Shown here one piece after another: positions 39,900 to 53,077 of a DNA stretch of 64,000 nt. The notes beneath the pieces were generated by a model. That model saw only the letters and a program-made list of their open reading frames with translations. It was not told the DNA's origin and searched no databases. The translations under genes were made by a program, and so were the position numbers. The DNA is from Prinia subflava. Lineage: Eukaryota; Chordata; Aves; Passeriformes; Cisticolidae. The DNA is taken from NCBI RefSeq assembly GCF_021018805.1, contig NC_086248.1, positions 94,145,739 to 94,209,738 on the forward strand, written 5' to 3'. Each line of letters begins with the position of its first letter. The first letter of the stretch is position 1.

Positions 39900-40150
39900 A
39901 ACTAGTGATAATTGACTGTAACTCTGCCTGGCTCCATCTCTAGAGAGACATAATCATTCTGGATATATGAAAATAGATTGCTCATTCTAATCTACTATTG
40001 TTTTATACTCTTTGGGGCCCACTTCTCAGCTGGTGATAATCAATGGTATTAGTCATTGCAATACAGGGAGCTGATTTACTCTATCAAGGGTTCAGGCCTT
40101 GAGCAAAACTCACATTACCCATTTAATTCTCTTCCTAGCAGCAGCGAACT
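39900..40150. promoter_or_regulatory. Candidate conserved enhancer
   Basis: The block contains CTATTGTT (39995-40002, SOX-type), a CAGCTG E-box (40027-40032), TGATAATCAATGG (40034-40046, TALE/HOX-like) and TTAGTCATTG. It is bounded by plainer AT-rich DNA. The mix of homeobox, SOX and bHLH cores without repeat signatures suggests a developmental regulatory element, as an inference only. Confidence 0.3.
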
Positions 40151-42131
40151 TAATAAGGCTTGAACAAGAACTTGTCTCCTTTCAACCAGTGTGCCAGGAA
40201 AAGCTCAGAACTGCTGTCCATACGCTGCTGAATCATACTAAGAGCAGCCACCAGAACCCAGGGAGTTGATGTTATGACCCTAGGTCCCCTGAAAAACTGA
40301 AATTTTCACTTTGAGAGCTTTTCAGGAGTTCTGCAAAACTGTTGAGAAATTGGTATTTTAGAGCCAAGGCAAGAACAGTTTGGTTTTGTGCACATCCTCA
40401 ACCATTAATAGATTTTCAGCTTTTTCTATGCCTGTATTTTCTTATTAAGTATTATCTTATTAAGTATTATCACGCCTACTATTTAAGAGTGTCATAAAAC
40501 TGTGAAATTTACCTGGGCTTTTCTAACTTGGGCAACAAAACAGCTCAAACACAGAGAGAAGTCTTCCCCACCCCCCAGATGTTAACTGGCCACATCTTAC
40601 TTGAATTATCAGTTTGAAAAAACCCAGGAGTTGGCTGCATTTACCTGTTAAATAGCATTTTCAATCCAATTCTGAGTGTCTAAAGCGAGCATGAATTGGG
40701 TATGAATTCCATTATTCAGTCACAATATTATTAGCATGGGAGGAGCAAAGTTTATCACTGTTGTCAGCACGATTATGCAGCTTTCCCATTTGCCTTATCT
40801 CCGAGAACATACACAGCATGGTCCTGATCAGGTTTGTCATCTTCCCAATGCCTTGGCCATGATGACAGTCAGAATGAATGAACAGATCGGCGCTTTGAAG
40901 TGCTCATTGATATCTCGAGGTCAGATGTTTCGTGCATGTTTCTGGACCCTTTCCAGGCACATGGGAAGCGACAGGAGCAACGGCAGCACAACTGGCTCTG
41001 CCAGTCTTCCCCAACTCTATGCTGCTCCTTCCCCGCATGGCCTGGCTGGTTAACACGTGCCAAAGTCAGTGCAGAAGATTGCCACCTTTTCTTTTTGGTA
41101 ATGAAGAGCTGTTACATCAAAGTGGTTTGGGAGCATTGCTTAAACTGTCTCGCTGAATCTGAAGCAGCTATCGAGTTATTCCTCCCACACAGAGCAGAAC
41201 AGCTTGGTCCTGCTGTTTAGGGGTCCTTGCCAGCTGCAGAGACAGGGAAGGATTTGTTTTTCCCCCTCTTAATTTTCACTTGTTCTGTTTTCTCCTGGTC
41301 AAGTTTGTTAACATTTGCAGCTAGGAGAAAATGTAATTCAAGAGACACCCCCAAAAAAGATCAAATATTGAAAAAATAGAGAAAAAAAAGACAATTGATA
41401 TGTATTAGCATGGCAGGGCTCCTGACTATGAATATGAATATTCAAGAAGAACAAGTTCTGAAATCCTTAATCTGTTTCAATATTTATTTTTTTCTAATTC
41501 CTGTTTTTATTCAAGCAAATATATCCCAAAACATGCAGAAGAGCTGCAATTGCAAAGATGTCACCGTTCTTGTTTGGAGTAACTCACATTGTTAGGAAGA
41601 TAAGTCAATGAGAAACTGCCCAAGGAAAAACCTAAAGAATTTGCTGTGCTGAGATTAAAATAAATAGCTTATAAAATCATAGCAGCTGTAGGACATATGA
41701 ATTTAGCCATTTCCCACTCCCCCTTAAAAATAAATGACACTGGAACAAACCTTTTTTAACTTTAGAGCTGGCAGTTAACATCTTCTGGTATGCATTTTTA
41801 AAAAAAATCCCTGTCATCACCAACTCCTTAGACCAACACATAAAACTTCCTTAAACAGCCAGTGAAATGAATGGCTGGCACACGTTGGAGCAGTCCCTGG
41901 GAAGCAGCACGGCTGCAGCAAGGCTCCAGAAGGCAGTGTCATTCCTCAAGAGAAGAAGTGTGTGCCACCAGTAAATAAACACACCCAAGGAATGCCCCTA
42001 ATCAGCAAAGATTTTGTGCTATTTCCTTAATGAAACTCCACTGCTGTGGAGAACTTTTCATCCTCAAAGCCTAGGGCTAGAATAGGTAAATTCTAAATCA
42101 GCTCCTGGAGAAGCACTGCCTTACGCACACC
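40151..42131. other. Mostly unique noncoding sequence
   Basis: No gene recognised. A perfect 15-bp tandem duplication lies at 40442-40471. The frames at 40736-41220 overlap in several registers on both strands and show no domain. Confidence 0.55.
40442..40471. repeat. Perfect 15-bp tandem duplication
   Basis: 'ttattaagtattatc' occurs twice head to tail without change, indicating a recent slippage or local duplication. Confidence 0.95.
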
Positions 42132-42227
42132 ATGTGGGTGTTCTTGACACTGCTCCTCCTCAGAGGCCTCCAGTCGCAGGACAGTGGAAGCAACTTCTGC
42201 AACGTGGATGAGCCTTTCAGCCTTTAG
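42132..42227 (+). other. Candidate 31-codon small ORF with signal-like start
   Basis: An ATG at 42132 with A at position -3 opens a 31-codon frame ending in TAG. The N-terminus MWVFLTLLLLRGLQSQ resembles a cleavable secretion signal, followed by DSGSNFCNVDEPFSL. It could be a first coding exon, a micropeptide or chance. No donor site of good quality is seen in the frame and I recognise no family. Confidence 0.12.
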
Positions 42228-44278
42228 CCAACAGTAAATTGGCTCAATTCAGCAACTCAGGCAACTGAAAAAATCTGTGCACCACCATCACGTGTAATGC
42301 TGCTTGGCTTCCCAGCACATTCTAACACCTACTGCTGGCAGTGCTCTCTTCCAATTGTCCATGAGAAAAATGTTTAAATGTCCCAGTAAAGATTTCAGGT
42401 GACACTGCAAAGAGATTTCAAAATTCCAACAAACACTATGAGCCAGTGTACTGCTACCTACAACATGACTACTCCTGTTTACTTGATTAGTCCATTTACT
42501 TCTATTTACTTAATGAGTCACATGGAATGTTTAAGAACATGTTTACAATAAAATGCAAAAATCTAACCAAAGCAGCTGCCTGAATTCATCTAACATGAGG
42601 GTAGTCTTGAGGTTAATCAAAGAAAATAAAACATAGCTCCTCTATACATCTATTTTGCTTTACAGAGACAAGGAAAAGGTATCCAGAAGGGCAACACAGA
42701 CTGAGGAAAGGTATTACACAGCTAATGTAACCTACCCATCAGCATCTTACGGTGTAGGGCTTAAGGCATCCTCACTTAAAAATTTCTAGGTAATTTGAAC
42801 TCTTGAAGCAAAACACAAAAGACAGGCAATTTCAGAGATATACAGGATCCAATCCAAAAAGAGCTTTGTACATCAAAACCAGCACTTTGAAATAAACCCG
42901 TAAATAAAATGCAAGTCTGAAGCAGGTCAAGATACCACTAAGAAAGCAGGAAGTCACCAACCCATTCCAGGGGGGTCAAGGATACCTCCAAATGAAGTGC
43001 AGCAGCAGGTTCATAATGTGGAAGCTGTGGGCTGCAATTTTCACATCCAATAGTTGCATTACAAGAATGGAAGAAGTTACACCTTCCTGCCCCTTCCATA
43101 ATGGTGACATGGTACCAGGACAGAAATGTGACTGTAAAGACACATGACACCCAACCAGTATTTTGTACAGGCTTATTGCATACTTAAATTATCAACAATA
43201 CTGCTCTCCATGCAGCCTAATTTCACCTTGCTCTGTGCATGGCCCTGCCATACCATTGTTTCAACCCCCTTCCTGACCCTATTTCCTGGATTAGAACTAA
43301 TCAGGATCTTCCCAAGAGATCACTTCGTCTATTCCCTTGTCACAAAGCAGAATCAGCTGTTGCTGACAGAAGAACATCCAAAAATCCTGGTAACAGCATT
43401 CAAGGATAATGATGCCACAGTCTGTTCATGCCCCTGCCCAAGTACCTTAAACATGAGACAGCTTGTCCAAAGCCTTATTGCACTTTAACCACTGCCTCTC
43501 ACCTGTTGCAGACCTGAAACAAAGCCCAGGTAATTCACAGACTCAACCCTCTGCTGCAGGCTTTCAAAGATTGCAAGACTGCTGCCACATCCTGCCCTTG
43601 CACCTCCATTTCCCAATTCCTTTGCTGTACTAAACCACACAACTCTTCCACTCCTCTCATTTAGACCATATTTTGTTCAAATAATTTTTGACAGTCTTAC
43701 TCTTCTCCTTTGGACTGTTTCCAGGTGGTCTTAGAGGGACAGAAAGAGGCAGAGGAAAGCCACTGGAAGGGAAGAAGTGAGCACAGCCTGGGTTTGCAGG
43801 TCTCTGCATGCTGGATGAAAGGTCCAGCATGACAGGAACAGAGAAATTCACAGGAGATAAGAAAGGCTCTGCCTCAGAGCAAAGGAGGAGCAGAGGAGGA
43901 AACGGAAGTCTGAGGTATAATCCAATTTCTTGTCGGCTCACATGCACTGGCTGTCATAAGGCCATGACTAAGAGTGGTCTGTCGGGTTGCAAATTCATCT
44001 TATGTAGTGAAAGAATATAGAACCATCTTTAACAGCTCTCTAAAAAGGCTAATAACCAAAGTTATCTGCCCAGGCACTGAAGTATTGTCCTTTAATAAGT
44101 GTGGGGTGCCAGGGGGCATGGCAAAACAAGGTTTGTTTTGTTTGCACAATGTGGCTTGAAAGGCACATGAATTCTGGGCAGCTGGAATTGTGAGGTGTTC
44201 TCCTGGAGAAATAATAAATCGGAAAAAATCCCTTTGAAACTTCAGTTCAGTCTAGAAGACATCACAACCTTTGGGGTT
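42228..44278. other. Unique noncoding sequence
   Basis: No gene or repeat family recognised. A short hairpin lies at 43807-43831. Confidence 0.6.
43807..43831. other. Perfect 9-bp inverted repeat
   Basis: CATGCTGGA (43807-43815), a 7-base loop and TCCAGCATG (43823-43831). A local cruciform or hairpin is possible; no function is implied by context. Confidence 0.6.
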
Positions 44279-44484
44279 TGTGGGGGTGTGGGATTGTGAC
44301 CATAATCTAAGGGTCCATATTCTATCTGATCTACAGATGTGGCTCAGCAGGTTGCTGCCATCTACTTATTTCACCTGTGTGTGCGTTTACAGACAGGTGG
44401 GATTATCACAGCTACTAGACGGATGGACCCTGGACCCTTGGCCTCAATAAAAGACTGGTTTGCATGTACAATTGTCCCCCAACA
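44279..44484 (+). mobile_element. Possible small solo LTR
   Basis: The segment starts TGTGGGGGTG and ends GTCCCCCAACA, giving an imperfect terminal inverted repeat with TG...CA ends. An AATAAA lies at 44446-44451, about 33 bases before the end, as in the R region of an LTR. No target-site duplication is seen, and at about 206 bp it is short. An unrelated polyadenylation-like motif in unique DNA would look the same, so the call is weak. Confidence 0.22.
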
Positions 44485-47400
44485 CACAATTTTTTTCTTT
44501 TAGACAATGTACCTCATGACATTTGAGCATCTACTTTTGCAAAGTTTGTCTGAATTCTTTTCTGCTGAAAGAAAAATTTTCTTGACCATAGGAAGAACCC
44601 GGCAGGAGAAAGTTTGTGATCTTCCATGAAAAGATATTTTCTTCTGCCATTTTATTTTTTCCCAACAAGATGTAAACAAGGTTCTTCCACCAGAATATTT
44701 CTAACATTTACAAGAACTTACAAAAAGTAATTGCCATTTCTTCATATGATCAAGAGTTTGAACACATGCCTGTTGCCCTGCTTTTTCCCCACAATATGAA
44801 CGTTTTCTACTCTCTGAGATCCTTATTTTAAGCAGTTTTTCAAGTGTATTTTTTTGTCTGTTTTACACTCCAGCATACAAATACTGAGCAGATCACAATG
44901 AATATTTTCAAAAGGGTAGCAAAGTAATCCAGAATTTGAGTCCCAATTTGTATGGCACCGGATGCACTTGGTGAAGAGCTGCTGTGCTCAGAAAGCTCCT
45001 CAGACACCACTTCTAAACCTGACAGAGACCGTGAATCAGAGCCCTCAGCTGCAGCAGTTCTCAGCCAGGGATGTTCATGTAAACTGAAATCAATAATGAT
45101 TTAAACCATGGTGCCAGGCCCTCAGCTCTGGCCATGGCACAGAGTCAGCTGCCAGGACAGGGGAGGGATGAATCACTGGGACAGGAACATCTGACCCCAC
45201 CTCTCCATGAATCATCAGACCTCTCGAGCCTGCAGCCCTTGGACATCTGGTTCTTCCTGAGCTGCTCCAGGGTAAACATTGTAAAATAAAACCTGAAAGA
45301 ACCTGCACCATACCCAAGTCACAGTTCTGCATCTTTTTAAAAGCAAAAGCCAAACAGAACAAATCAAAAAACCCAACCCCCAAATTTCTACATATGAAGC
45401 AGTATTTTTACTCTAATGGGACTGCTGTTGTGTACCCAACACTTTGTTTGTGACTGTTCATAGAAAATTAGGATTAGGAAGAGTGACTCAAAGTTCTGAA
45501 AACATTATCCTGGAAATACATTAAAAATTCATGTCTCCAACCTATTTTCATATTTGGAAAATTGCTTTTACTATTTTTAAAAGGCTCACTCCTACTAATA
45601 TGCCTTGCAATACTATAATTACTCCAAATACAAAGTTTAATAACAAACCGAAATAGTAGGATGGAAAACTTGGTGTGTTTATACTTGAGATGTTTCCATT
45701 CTTTTCCGTGTTAGAAGAATACTTTGCACACACATACATGTGTAAGACTTACTGCAGCCTGCTCAGCTCGTCATTGTTAGCAATTGCCTTTCTCATTTTG
45801 TAGTTGTGAAGGCAGTTGAAAAGCATGTTATTGTTCTAGAAATGTTCTTGTCAGAGCTGTAGACCCTCGCCCCAGGGTGAATATCAAGAAATGTATGATT
45901 TGATGAAACCAACCTTCTGCAACAGCCCCTGAGCTAAGAAATCCAGAATGAGATAAGGTGGAAGATCCAACTTTATTCTGTGGTTTTGGAAGATATAGTT
46001 TAGAATCTTAGACAAAATGTCAAATTAATCTTTTACTCATGTGTTTGTCAAAACCATAATTCAGTAGCAACAAAGCCAGATTTAACTTCTCTTTGAAGTT
46101 TTATTACATTTACCTGGGTGTTACTTTCGACACAAATATTTCTGCACAACAACAAAGCACGTAGTAACTATTGCAGACCTGATTCTGAGGTCAGATGGAG
46201 GCAATTAATCATTTATTCCACTGGACTTGTTGGAGCTACAGCGAGACAAATGGGTTCATCAGAATTACAGCCCCTTAGCTGCAATAAATAAAAGATATAT
46301 TCAAATCTGTGAGCAATTTTCTATTACTTAATCTTTCATTTTCATTTCCCCACAAACTTTACCCAAATAGAAATTAAAGCACTATGGCTGAATCTGAGAG
46401 CTTCATGAGTCCATAAAAGGCACAAGACTAATGTTCTCTACGTGATGGCAAATTACACTTCTTTGTGTGCATTACAATACTTTTACAAGAGTTGTTACGT
46501 AAAAAGAAAATACTGATGATCATTTAACACAGTAAGAATTCACTTAAATGAACTGCCAGAAGAACAGAACTCTTAAAATAATTGATTTTTCCCCACATCA
46601 GATGAAAAATGCATAACACTGTACAATGAAGTCCGTTTGAGCAAAAGTCATTTTCTGTCCATTAAAAGAAACATAAAATACATTGGGGTACTTAATTAAA
46701 AGTCTTAGAACCGATTTGCACACCATAAATTTACCAAACACACACAAATTTAAGTAAAATACCTTAATTAATGCTTTTACTAAATCTATGGGTTCTCCCA
46801 AATATTTTATAAGTGTAGAAAATTTACATTCACTACAGTTTGAAGAATACCACCATCTCTAAGAAATAAATTCATAACAGTTGCTGCCTCAGTGTTTCTG
46901 CCAGCATGCTGATGCCTTACACTTATGGAATGTATGGAGTGATTTGGAAATGACAGCTATCTCATGACAGGCAATACCAGCAGACAGCCTTTGAAAAAAT
47001 CTATACTGACCTCACCTCCATCCAACACCTATTGACAGTTGTCACTCAAACTGTGATATCACATAAACACTTTCCGATCTGAGGCTTAAGTTTCCATAGT
47101 AGGGCAAAATCCTGTTAACTTCTGACCCACCTCTCAGACACCCTTTCTGTTGTATTCATGTTTGCAAACCGCTGACAGCTTTTTCAAGGCAGAGAATGCA
47201 TGGCTTGTGCTACACCCACACTCCCTGCCCTCTAAGTTTCTCCCCTTAAACCCCCGTCAGAAACTTGTTGCTAATCGAGGGTAAAGAAATCTGCATCTGA
47301 AAAAAACACACAGCAATCCAGAGAAAGAAACAGAATATTGTTTGAATGTGTTCTGTAAAAGACCTGTGGCACTTTTTCTACGTGGTCTCTTCCACCTTCT

Positions 47401-50400
47401 GTTATAGATGGATCAGTTTTCCCTGTTACCCATTCCTTTTTATTTCAAAAGTTTGGCTAGCTCCAAAACACTGAGATGAAATAATGATGAACCACACACT
47501 GGATTATAAAGAGAGATGAGGAAACATAAAATCCTCTTCAATTAGAAAACTTAGGACCTCCATAAGAAGGCAGCAGGGAATGAAGTGTTCTCAGTGTTAT
47601 AAAAATAATGATTTATAGCTGCAGTAAAGAAATTAATGTCCATCTATCACAGTTGTTGATACAATATTGTAATGAGAGGTTTCAGAAACATGGAGCATGG
47701 ATGAGTGTTTATAACAACTTCTATCTGCCCCTATGCAAAACTTTTGGTCATTTACAACAAGCTAAGGAATTCTTCAAACTCAGGAATTCTTCAAACTCTG
47801 CCAAGCAATTAAAAGAAATAGGAACCATTTCTATCCCTCTCCAGCACTTCAGTAACAACTTCTAAAAGCTCAATATTCCAGAAAATCTAGTAATAACACA
47901 AGTTTATACTCAAACACTATAATATCTCAATCTAGCCTTTCTTGTATTCCTTCTTTACCCTAAAAAAGTACATCTTACTCGAACAGAAAACCATGGATCT
48001 CTTGGGCTACATACAAAACATACCTCTAGATGAGTAATTCTTTGGACTTTTCATCTCTGATGCAAATTATGCATATATTTCCAAGCTACATTTTACATTC
48101 TGAAACTAAATACAAAATACAAAGGAATGGCTAGGAGTTTCAGCCAGGTTTTTGGAGTAAACAGAAACTTAGTTTTGTAACTGAACTTTTGTAATGCTTG
48201 CAATTCACAGGAACTGAGAAATAAGATCCAGTCTTTGTGAAACTGCACTAGATATGGATCTAGAATGAAAGGTTGTCCCAGAAAATTAGAGAGAGTTTGG
48301 AGATATGGATTTATTCTTAAGGATATATTCCTTCCTGGATGTCAGGTGCCATTTGTCACACCCTGGATTTTGCTGTCCATCAGGATATAGGTGAAAAAAA
48401 AATTTAAACTGCTTCATAGCTCAAGGAATTTAGTCAAGATCCATTTTTACACAATAGAGAAAGAAGTCACTATCCATTAACAAAGAATAAAAGATCCAGG
48501 CAAATCTATATTAGTGTGCATATGTACAGTGGCAGGATGAACAACACCACATCTCTTGAAGAAGTATTGTTGCAGAGTGTGCTGCAGTCCCACTAAAAAT
48601 ATCACATGCTTTTGGCCTGCCTAGTTTGATGCAAGGGTGCAGAAATGCTTTTTGATTGCAACAGGGCTAGAGAGACACATAGCAACTTCTGAATACCCAG
48701 GTACCTTTAGTTCATCAATTCATTTACTCTGCTTTACTTGCAGGTTTGAAATTGCATTAGAGATGTAAAAAAATCTCTTTCCAGGCTCTGATTCTGAAAT
48801 TGATACTCCATGGCCAGGCTGCTTTGTCCACACCGAGCCCCATGGACTTCCCCATGGCTCCAGGCAGAGTGTCATTGGTTTGCCTACATGGTGCTGGCTG
48901 CAAGAGCAGACCTCACAGTCACTGGCACTTCCAAGAGGTGCCATTAAATAACATCTACACAAGCCTTTTCCCCCTTTTCTCTTCAGATGGGTTAGCAAGA
49001 GGGACAGCAGCTGCACAACAAGACTGTCATAACATCCACCAAGCCATTGCTGAGGATCACACCTGACCTCGGGCCACCACCCACTGCTGGCCCCAGGCAG
49101 AAATGTCTTTCTTCTCCCTCCACCCTGTGGGCCTCCCACAGCTGGAAGCAAGAAGCTGTTGCCAGTGCACTGCTGTTTTATTGAATATATTCATGGACAA
49201 TGGGGGACCAAGGTCATCCAAACTCATTTCATCTGGGAGCTTTCACGTCCGTCGTGTCAGGCCGGTTTGCGCTCCCCTGAATTCAGCTGGTCTGAGATAC
49301 AAGCACTTGTGTGACTGGAAACACAACCCATGGAAGTGCAGTGGCCCCTAAAGTTTAACAAGAAAGATAAGCTTGACATTTATCTATTTTCAGGATACTC
49401 TATGCTGGTTCATTGGTACAACCTCCCCGAAACGTTTACACCGAGCCATTAAAAAAATGAAAATGTATGGCTGTAATGACAAATCTGCTCTGTACGATGT
49501 CTGCTGGCCCAACAGGAGGACTTGTGGATTCTCTGGGATGATGTCACTACCACATGGTCTGTCCCACAAATGTTCAGGGAAAACAGGGATAGAGCTGAGG
49601 TTGTCTAGTCTCTGTCACAGAAAACTATACAATTCTCATTCATCTACTGTGAACCATGAGCTGTGTGCGATAAAGTACTGATGTCAGAGAGATAACGTCT
49701 AATTCCCTCTTTCCATATACACACACATTTGTTTTATGTATATAAAATAAGAAAAATACACACACATATGTAAATACATACAAAAACTGTATAAAATATG
49801 GGACGGTCTCCAGGAGTGTCACCACAATCTGAGTGATTAATTACAAGAAAGCAGAAGCCAACTGAAAAGAGACATAGAACATATCCTATTCCTATTTTCC
49901 CTTCCCACACAGTCTGGTGCTGTTAATTTAATTTTCTTAATTTAGTGACGATTACAGATGCAAATCTGACAGTGCGTAAAAACCAAAATTAGGAAGCAAA
50001 CAGTAATGGTTGGGTTGGTACCAACATCAAATGGTGCCTTTAGCATCACATCTGGTTTGTGATCTGAGAGGACTACCTCTGCAGGGAGAGGCATTCACAG
50101 CCATCTTTGAAAGCAGGATGAAGATTCTCATTATCAGGGAATTTATCTGCTAGCAGTAAATTAGGAGCTGAAGGAACACCTTCCTCAGTACTGCAGGAGC
50201 CAGACGTGAAATTAGGGGGATGTGGTGATGTTAGGCCAGGTGCTGCATGACTCCACAAACCTCTTACTCGATGTTATACAGTAGGGACACTTTGTGGGAA
50301 TTAAAGGTCTTGGTGTGTCCATTAGAAAGAGAGTAAGGGTGGAAATAAATGTTGTTTCCTAATATGTCATTGTTCGTAGACACCAGGGGGACAAAAGAGT

Positions 50401-52419
50401 TGCTTAAGCTGGAGGACAGTGTTCATATATTAAGAAATGGGTGATGGGCCAAATAACTTTAGTCTGCCAACCAGAGCTAAGTTTCTGAGACTCAGAAATC
50501 TAGGAGTCCTGAGCTATCCCCCAGTAAGAGGGCAAGCAACCCAATTTTCTTTCCACCTTATAATGTGGTTTCATTATATTTTTAAACAGAACAATATGAA
50601 ATAGATACCTATGATAGTACAGACTTTTTCAAAAGCCAAGAGCTTTCTTCTAGCCCTATATCCTTACAAAAGGAGAAGGAGGACAACAGTAAAATAGTGC
50701 ATGGGTACAATTTACCACGAGAAAACATGATTCTTGTTAAACAGCTTGACAAGAATATTGTGGTTTGGGAGACAGAAGGGCAACAAGGGGCAGGGTTCTT
50801 GAGGGTCACATTGCTTTGCAGCCCAGGGCATGTGGTGGCCTCAAGCTTTATGAACACTCACTACCACAGGGTCTATTATCTGCCAGGCACAACTGATGCC
50901 TGAATTATTGTATTTCAATAAAAATTGCAGCTTTGGTACTTAACCCAATAACTAGATTGTTGCATTCCCTTCCCACACTGGATTGGCATCAGCAAAGAAG
51001 TGGAGAGTGGGATAGCTGCCCCTGTCCTTCCTCCTCAGCAGACACACATCTGTGGCAGCTCTGGGCTCAGACAGGCCAGGGACAGAGTCAGTTCAATTCG
51101 TGATGAGCACTAAGAATGCACCACCACAAACCACAGAAACATCAGTGCTAGGCACAAAGTACAAAATGCAGCCTGACTGAAGGCAGAGTGGAGACATGGT
51201 ATCGGGGCACAAGCAGAGATAAGCTAATGAACCCCCAGAAATTTAAAAAAAAACAAAAAACCCCCTAAAAATACTTAAAAAAAATTTTCCTCTGTAACAG
51301 TGTGCTATAAAAACTAGAAGAAAAAAAACCCAGCCACCAAATCATGCTGCTTACAAATGCCTCTATAGATGTAAACTCATTACTCATTTATATATGAAGT
51401 GAAAAGTATTAAGATAAATGACGCTATTTACTGCCATGATGCACCTAACATCAAAACAGATATGTATTTTCAATGTTGGGTGCGTTAAACACATTATCCA
51501 ACTTTCAAAATACAATAAGTGATTTATGCCAGAGGTTGAATATGCCCAAGCAGCAACTAAAAATATAATAGAGAAAAACCCAAATAACCCAGAGCAGAGC
51601 AGCACAACTAAGACACAAAGTCAGCCAGAAAGCTCAGATAAACCATAAAATTGGAAGGTAAAAATTAAATAAATCCTTGCTTTTGGGTACCTTGGGCAAA
51701 ATCAATTTTTTTTTTCTAATCATTCACAGTGTTTTCCAGATTTTAATCTGTGGTCCTGCTACTAAGTAACACAAACATATTTGCCAACCAAGAAAAAAAC
51801 ATCTATAGTATTTGTATTTTGCAGAGAATCCAACATAAAAGTACATTTTCTGATAAAGGTACAAGGCAAAATTTTTGGACTCAAGTGTACTGTTTTCCAA
51901 GCTTGGATTCTCCATATTGAAACCACAGCAAAATATCCATCCCCTCATGTCCCAAAGGGGACACACATTTCTCCCTTAACAGGGGGGAGCAAAGAAAGCA
52001 ACCAAGGTTTATAAAAAGGCTTCCTCAAATTTGACTACAAGATAGAGAAAAAGAAGAATCTGCAGCCATCCTGCTTACCTTAATAACCTTGTGAAAATAC
52101 AAGCTCATCACAGCTCACTTAACCAGCCTGGGCACAAGGGGTTGTCCTTGGTGTGGTGGCTCACTCTGGGGAAACTGGAAAAATACTCTCAAGAGAGACT
52201 TGCCCTGCTGGCAGCAGAGGGGTTCCACCCTGGATGGCTCAGCTCGATCAGAAGGGCTCTCCTTCCTCATTAAACAGCACCTGATCAGAATAAAGAAAAG
52301 CAGGCTGAAGCTTATGTACCTTTACCTCCCAACCAGTGTCGAACTACCTGAAATCACTTTAGTCCTGATTTGCAGCCACTTCTCAGCCAGAGCAGCCAGC
52401 TGGTAGTGGGGCTGTGATG
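44485..52419. other. Mostly unique noncoding sequence
   Basis: No gene, RNA gene or named repeat recognised in nearly 8 kb. Minor items are a 17-bp duplication (47765-47798), short ACAC/ATAC stretches near 49720-49770 and an A-rich patch near 51245-51330. The 143-codon minus frame at 48720-49151 overlaps an opposite-strand frame and has no recognisable domain. The segment at 52105-52310 is somewhat GC-richer and might belong to an unrecognised repeat. Confidence 0.5.
47765..47798. repeat. Perfect 17-bp tandem duplication
   Basis: 'aggaattcttcaaactc' is present twice head to tail, with no mismatch. Confidence 0.95.
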
Positions 52420-52491
52420 GTGTAAAAACCAGGAATAGTGTAAAAACCAGGAAAGGTGTAAAAACCAGGAAAGGTGTAAAAACCAGAGTGT
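52420..52491. repeat. 18-bp tandem repeat, 4 copies
   Basis: Four head-to-tail units of 'gtgtaaaaaccaggaaag' start at 52420, 52438, 52456 and 52474. The middle two are identical, the first ends 'aggaata' and the last ends 'agagtgt'. Because 18 is a multiple of 3, a minus-strand frame (52354-52596) gains a six-residue repeat rich in W, F, L and H, which is an artefact. Confidence 0.95.
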
Positions 52492-53077
52492 GCACTGCCT
52501 GTGCGGCGGTGAGCGCCCTGGAGGGTGAGCTCCCTCGGGAGGAGCAGGGGCTCTGCCTGGTGTGGGGGTGATGGCCGCAGCGTGGGAGGTCTTCACGTCT
52601 GCCTTCTGAAAACTGGCAAAGGAATTACCTCAGAAAGGGCTCAGCCACTGTCGAGATACTTCATTGAGGGCATTGAGACAAAAAGGGCTTTCAAAACAAA
52701 CTAGGGAACTCCAGTATACTGTGGGGATTTAAGAAAATTCATAGTGTTGTACAGTAGGAGCACGACCATTTTTGACATGCAAGAGTTGTCCTGAGTTTAC
52801 AAACTGTGCTCGGCGACATTAAAAAATCTGGGTTTGTTTTTAAGAGGCAAAGGAACAAGGCTGCCAATATTCAGGAAATAGTTCCAAGAGCAATTTGCTC
52901 CATTAGCCACGGGTCTGAGGCCCCCTCTGAGAACACAGCATCACCTCGGGGGTGAGGAGAGGCCGATGGGGTGAAAGCCTGGGAATGCTCACCAGCTGGA
53001 CCACCAGAACGGGCAGCAGGTGGCCGGGAAGCAGCGTGCTGGAGGTGCAGCTGCTTGGCTCTGCCTGCCGGGAAGAG
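52492..53077. other. Spacer between two tandem arrays, GC rising
   Basis: Noncoding sequence; GC and CpG content climb toward the minisatellite. The last part (about 53061-53077) holds 'cctgccgggaagag', which looks like a worn partial copy of the 29-bp unit. Confidence 0.6.

Noticed and set aside
48720..49151. 143-codon minus-strand frame
   Set aside because: An 88-codon frame overlaps it on the other strand and nothing resembles a known protein.
52105..52310. Retroviral LTR or CR1 fragment
   Set aside because: The GC-richer segment has no CR1 blocks, no TG...CA ends and no polypurine tract that I can identify.
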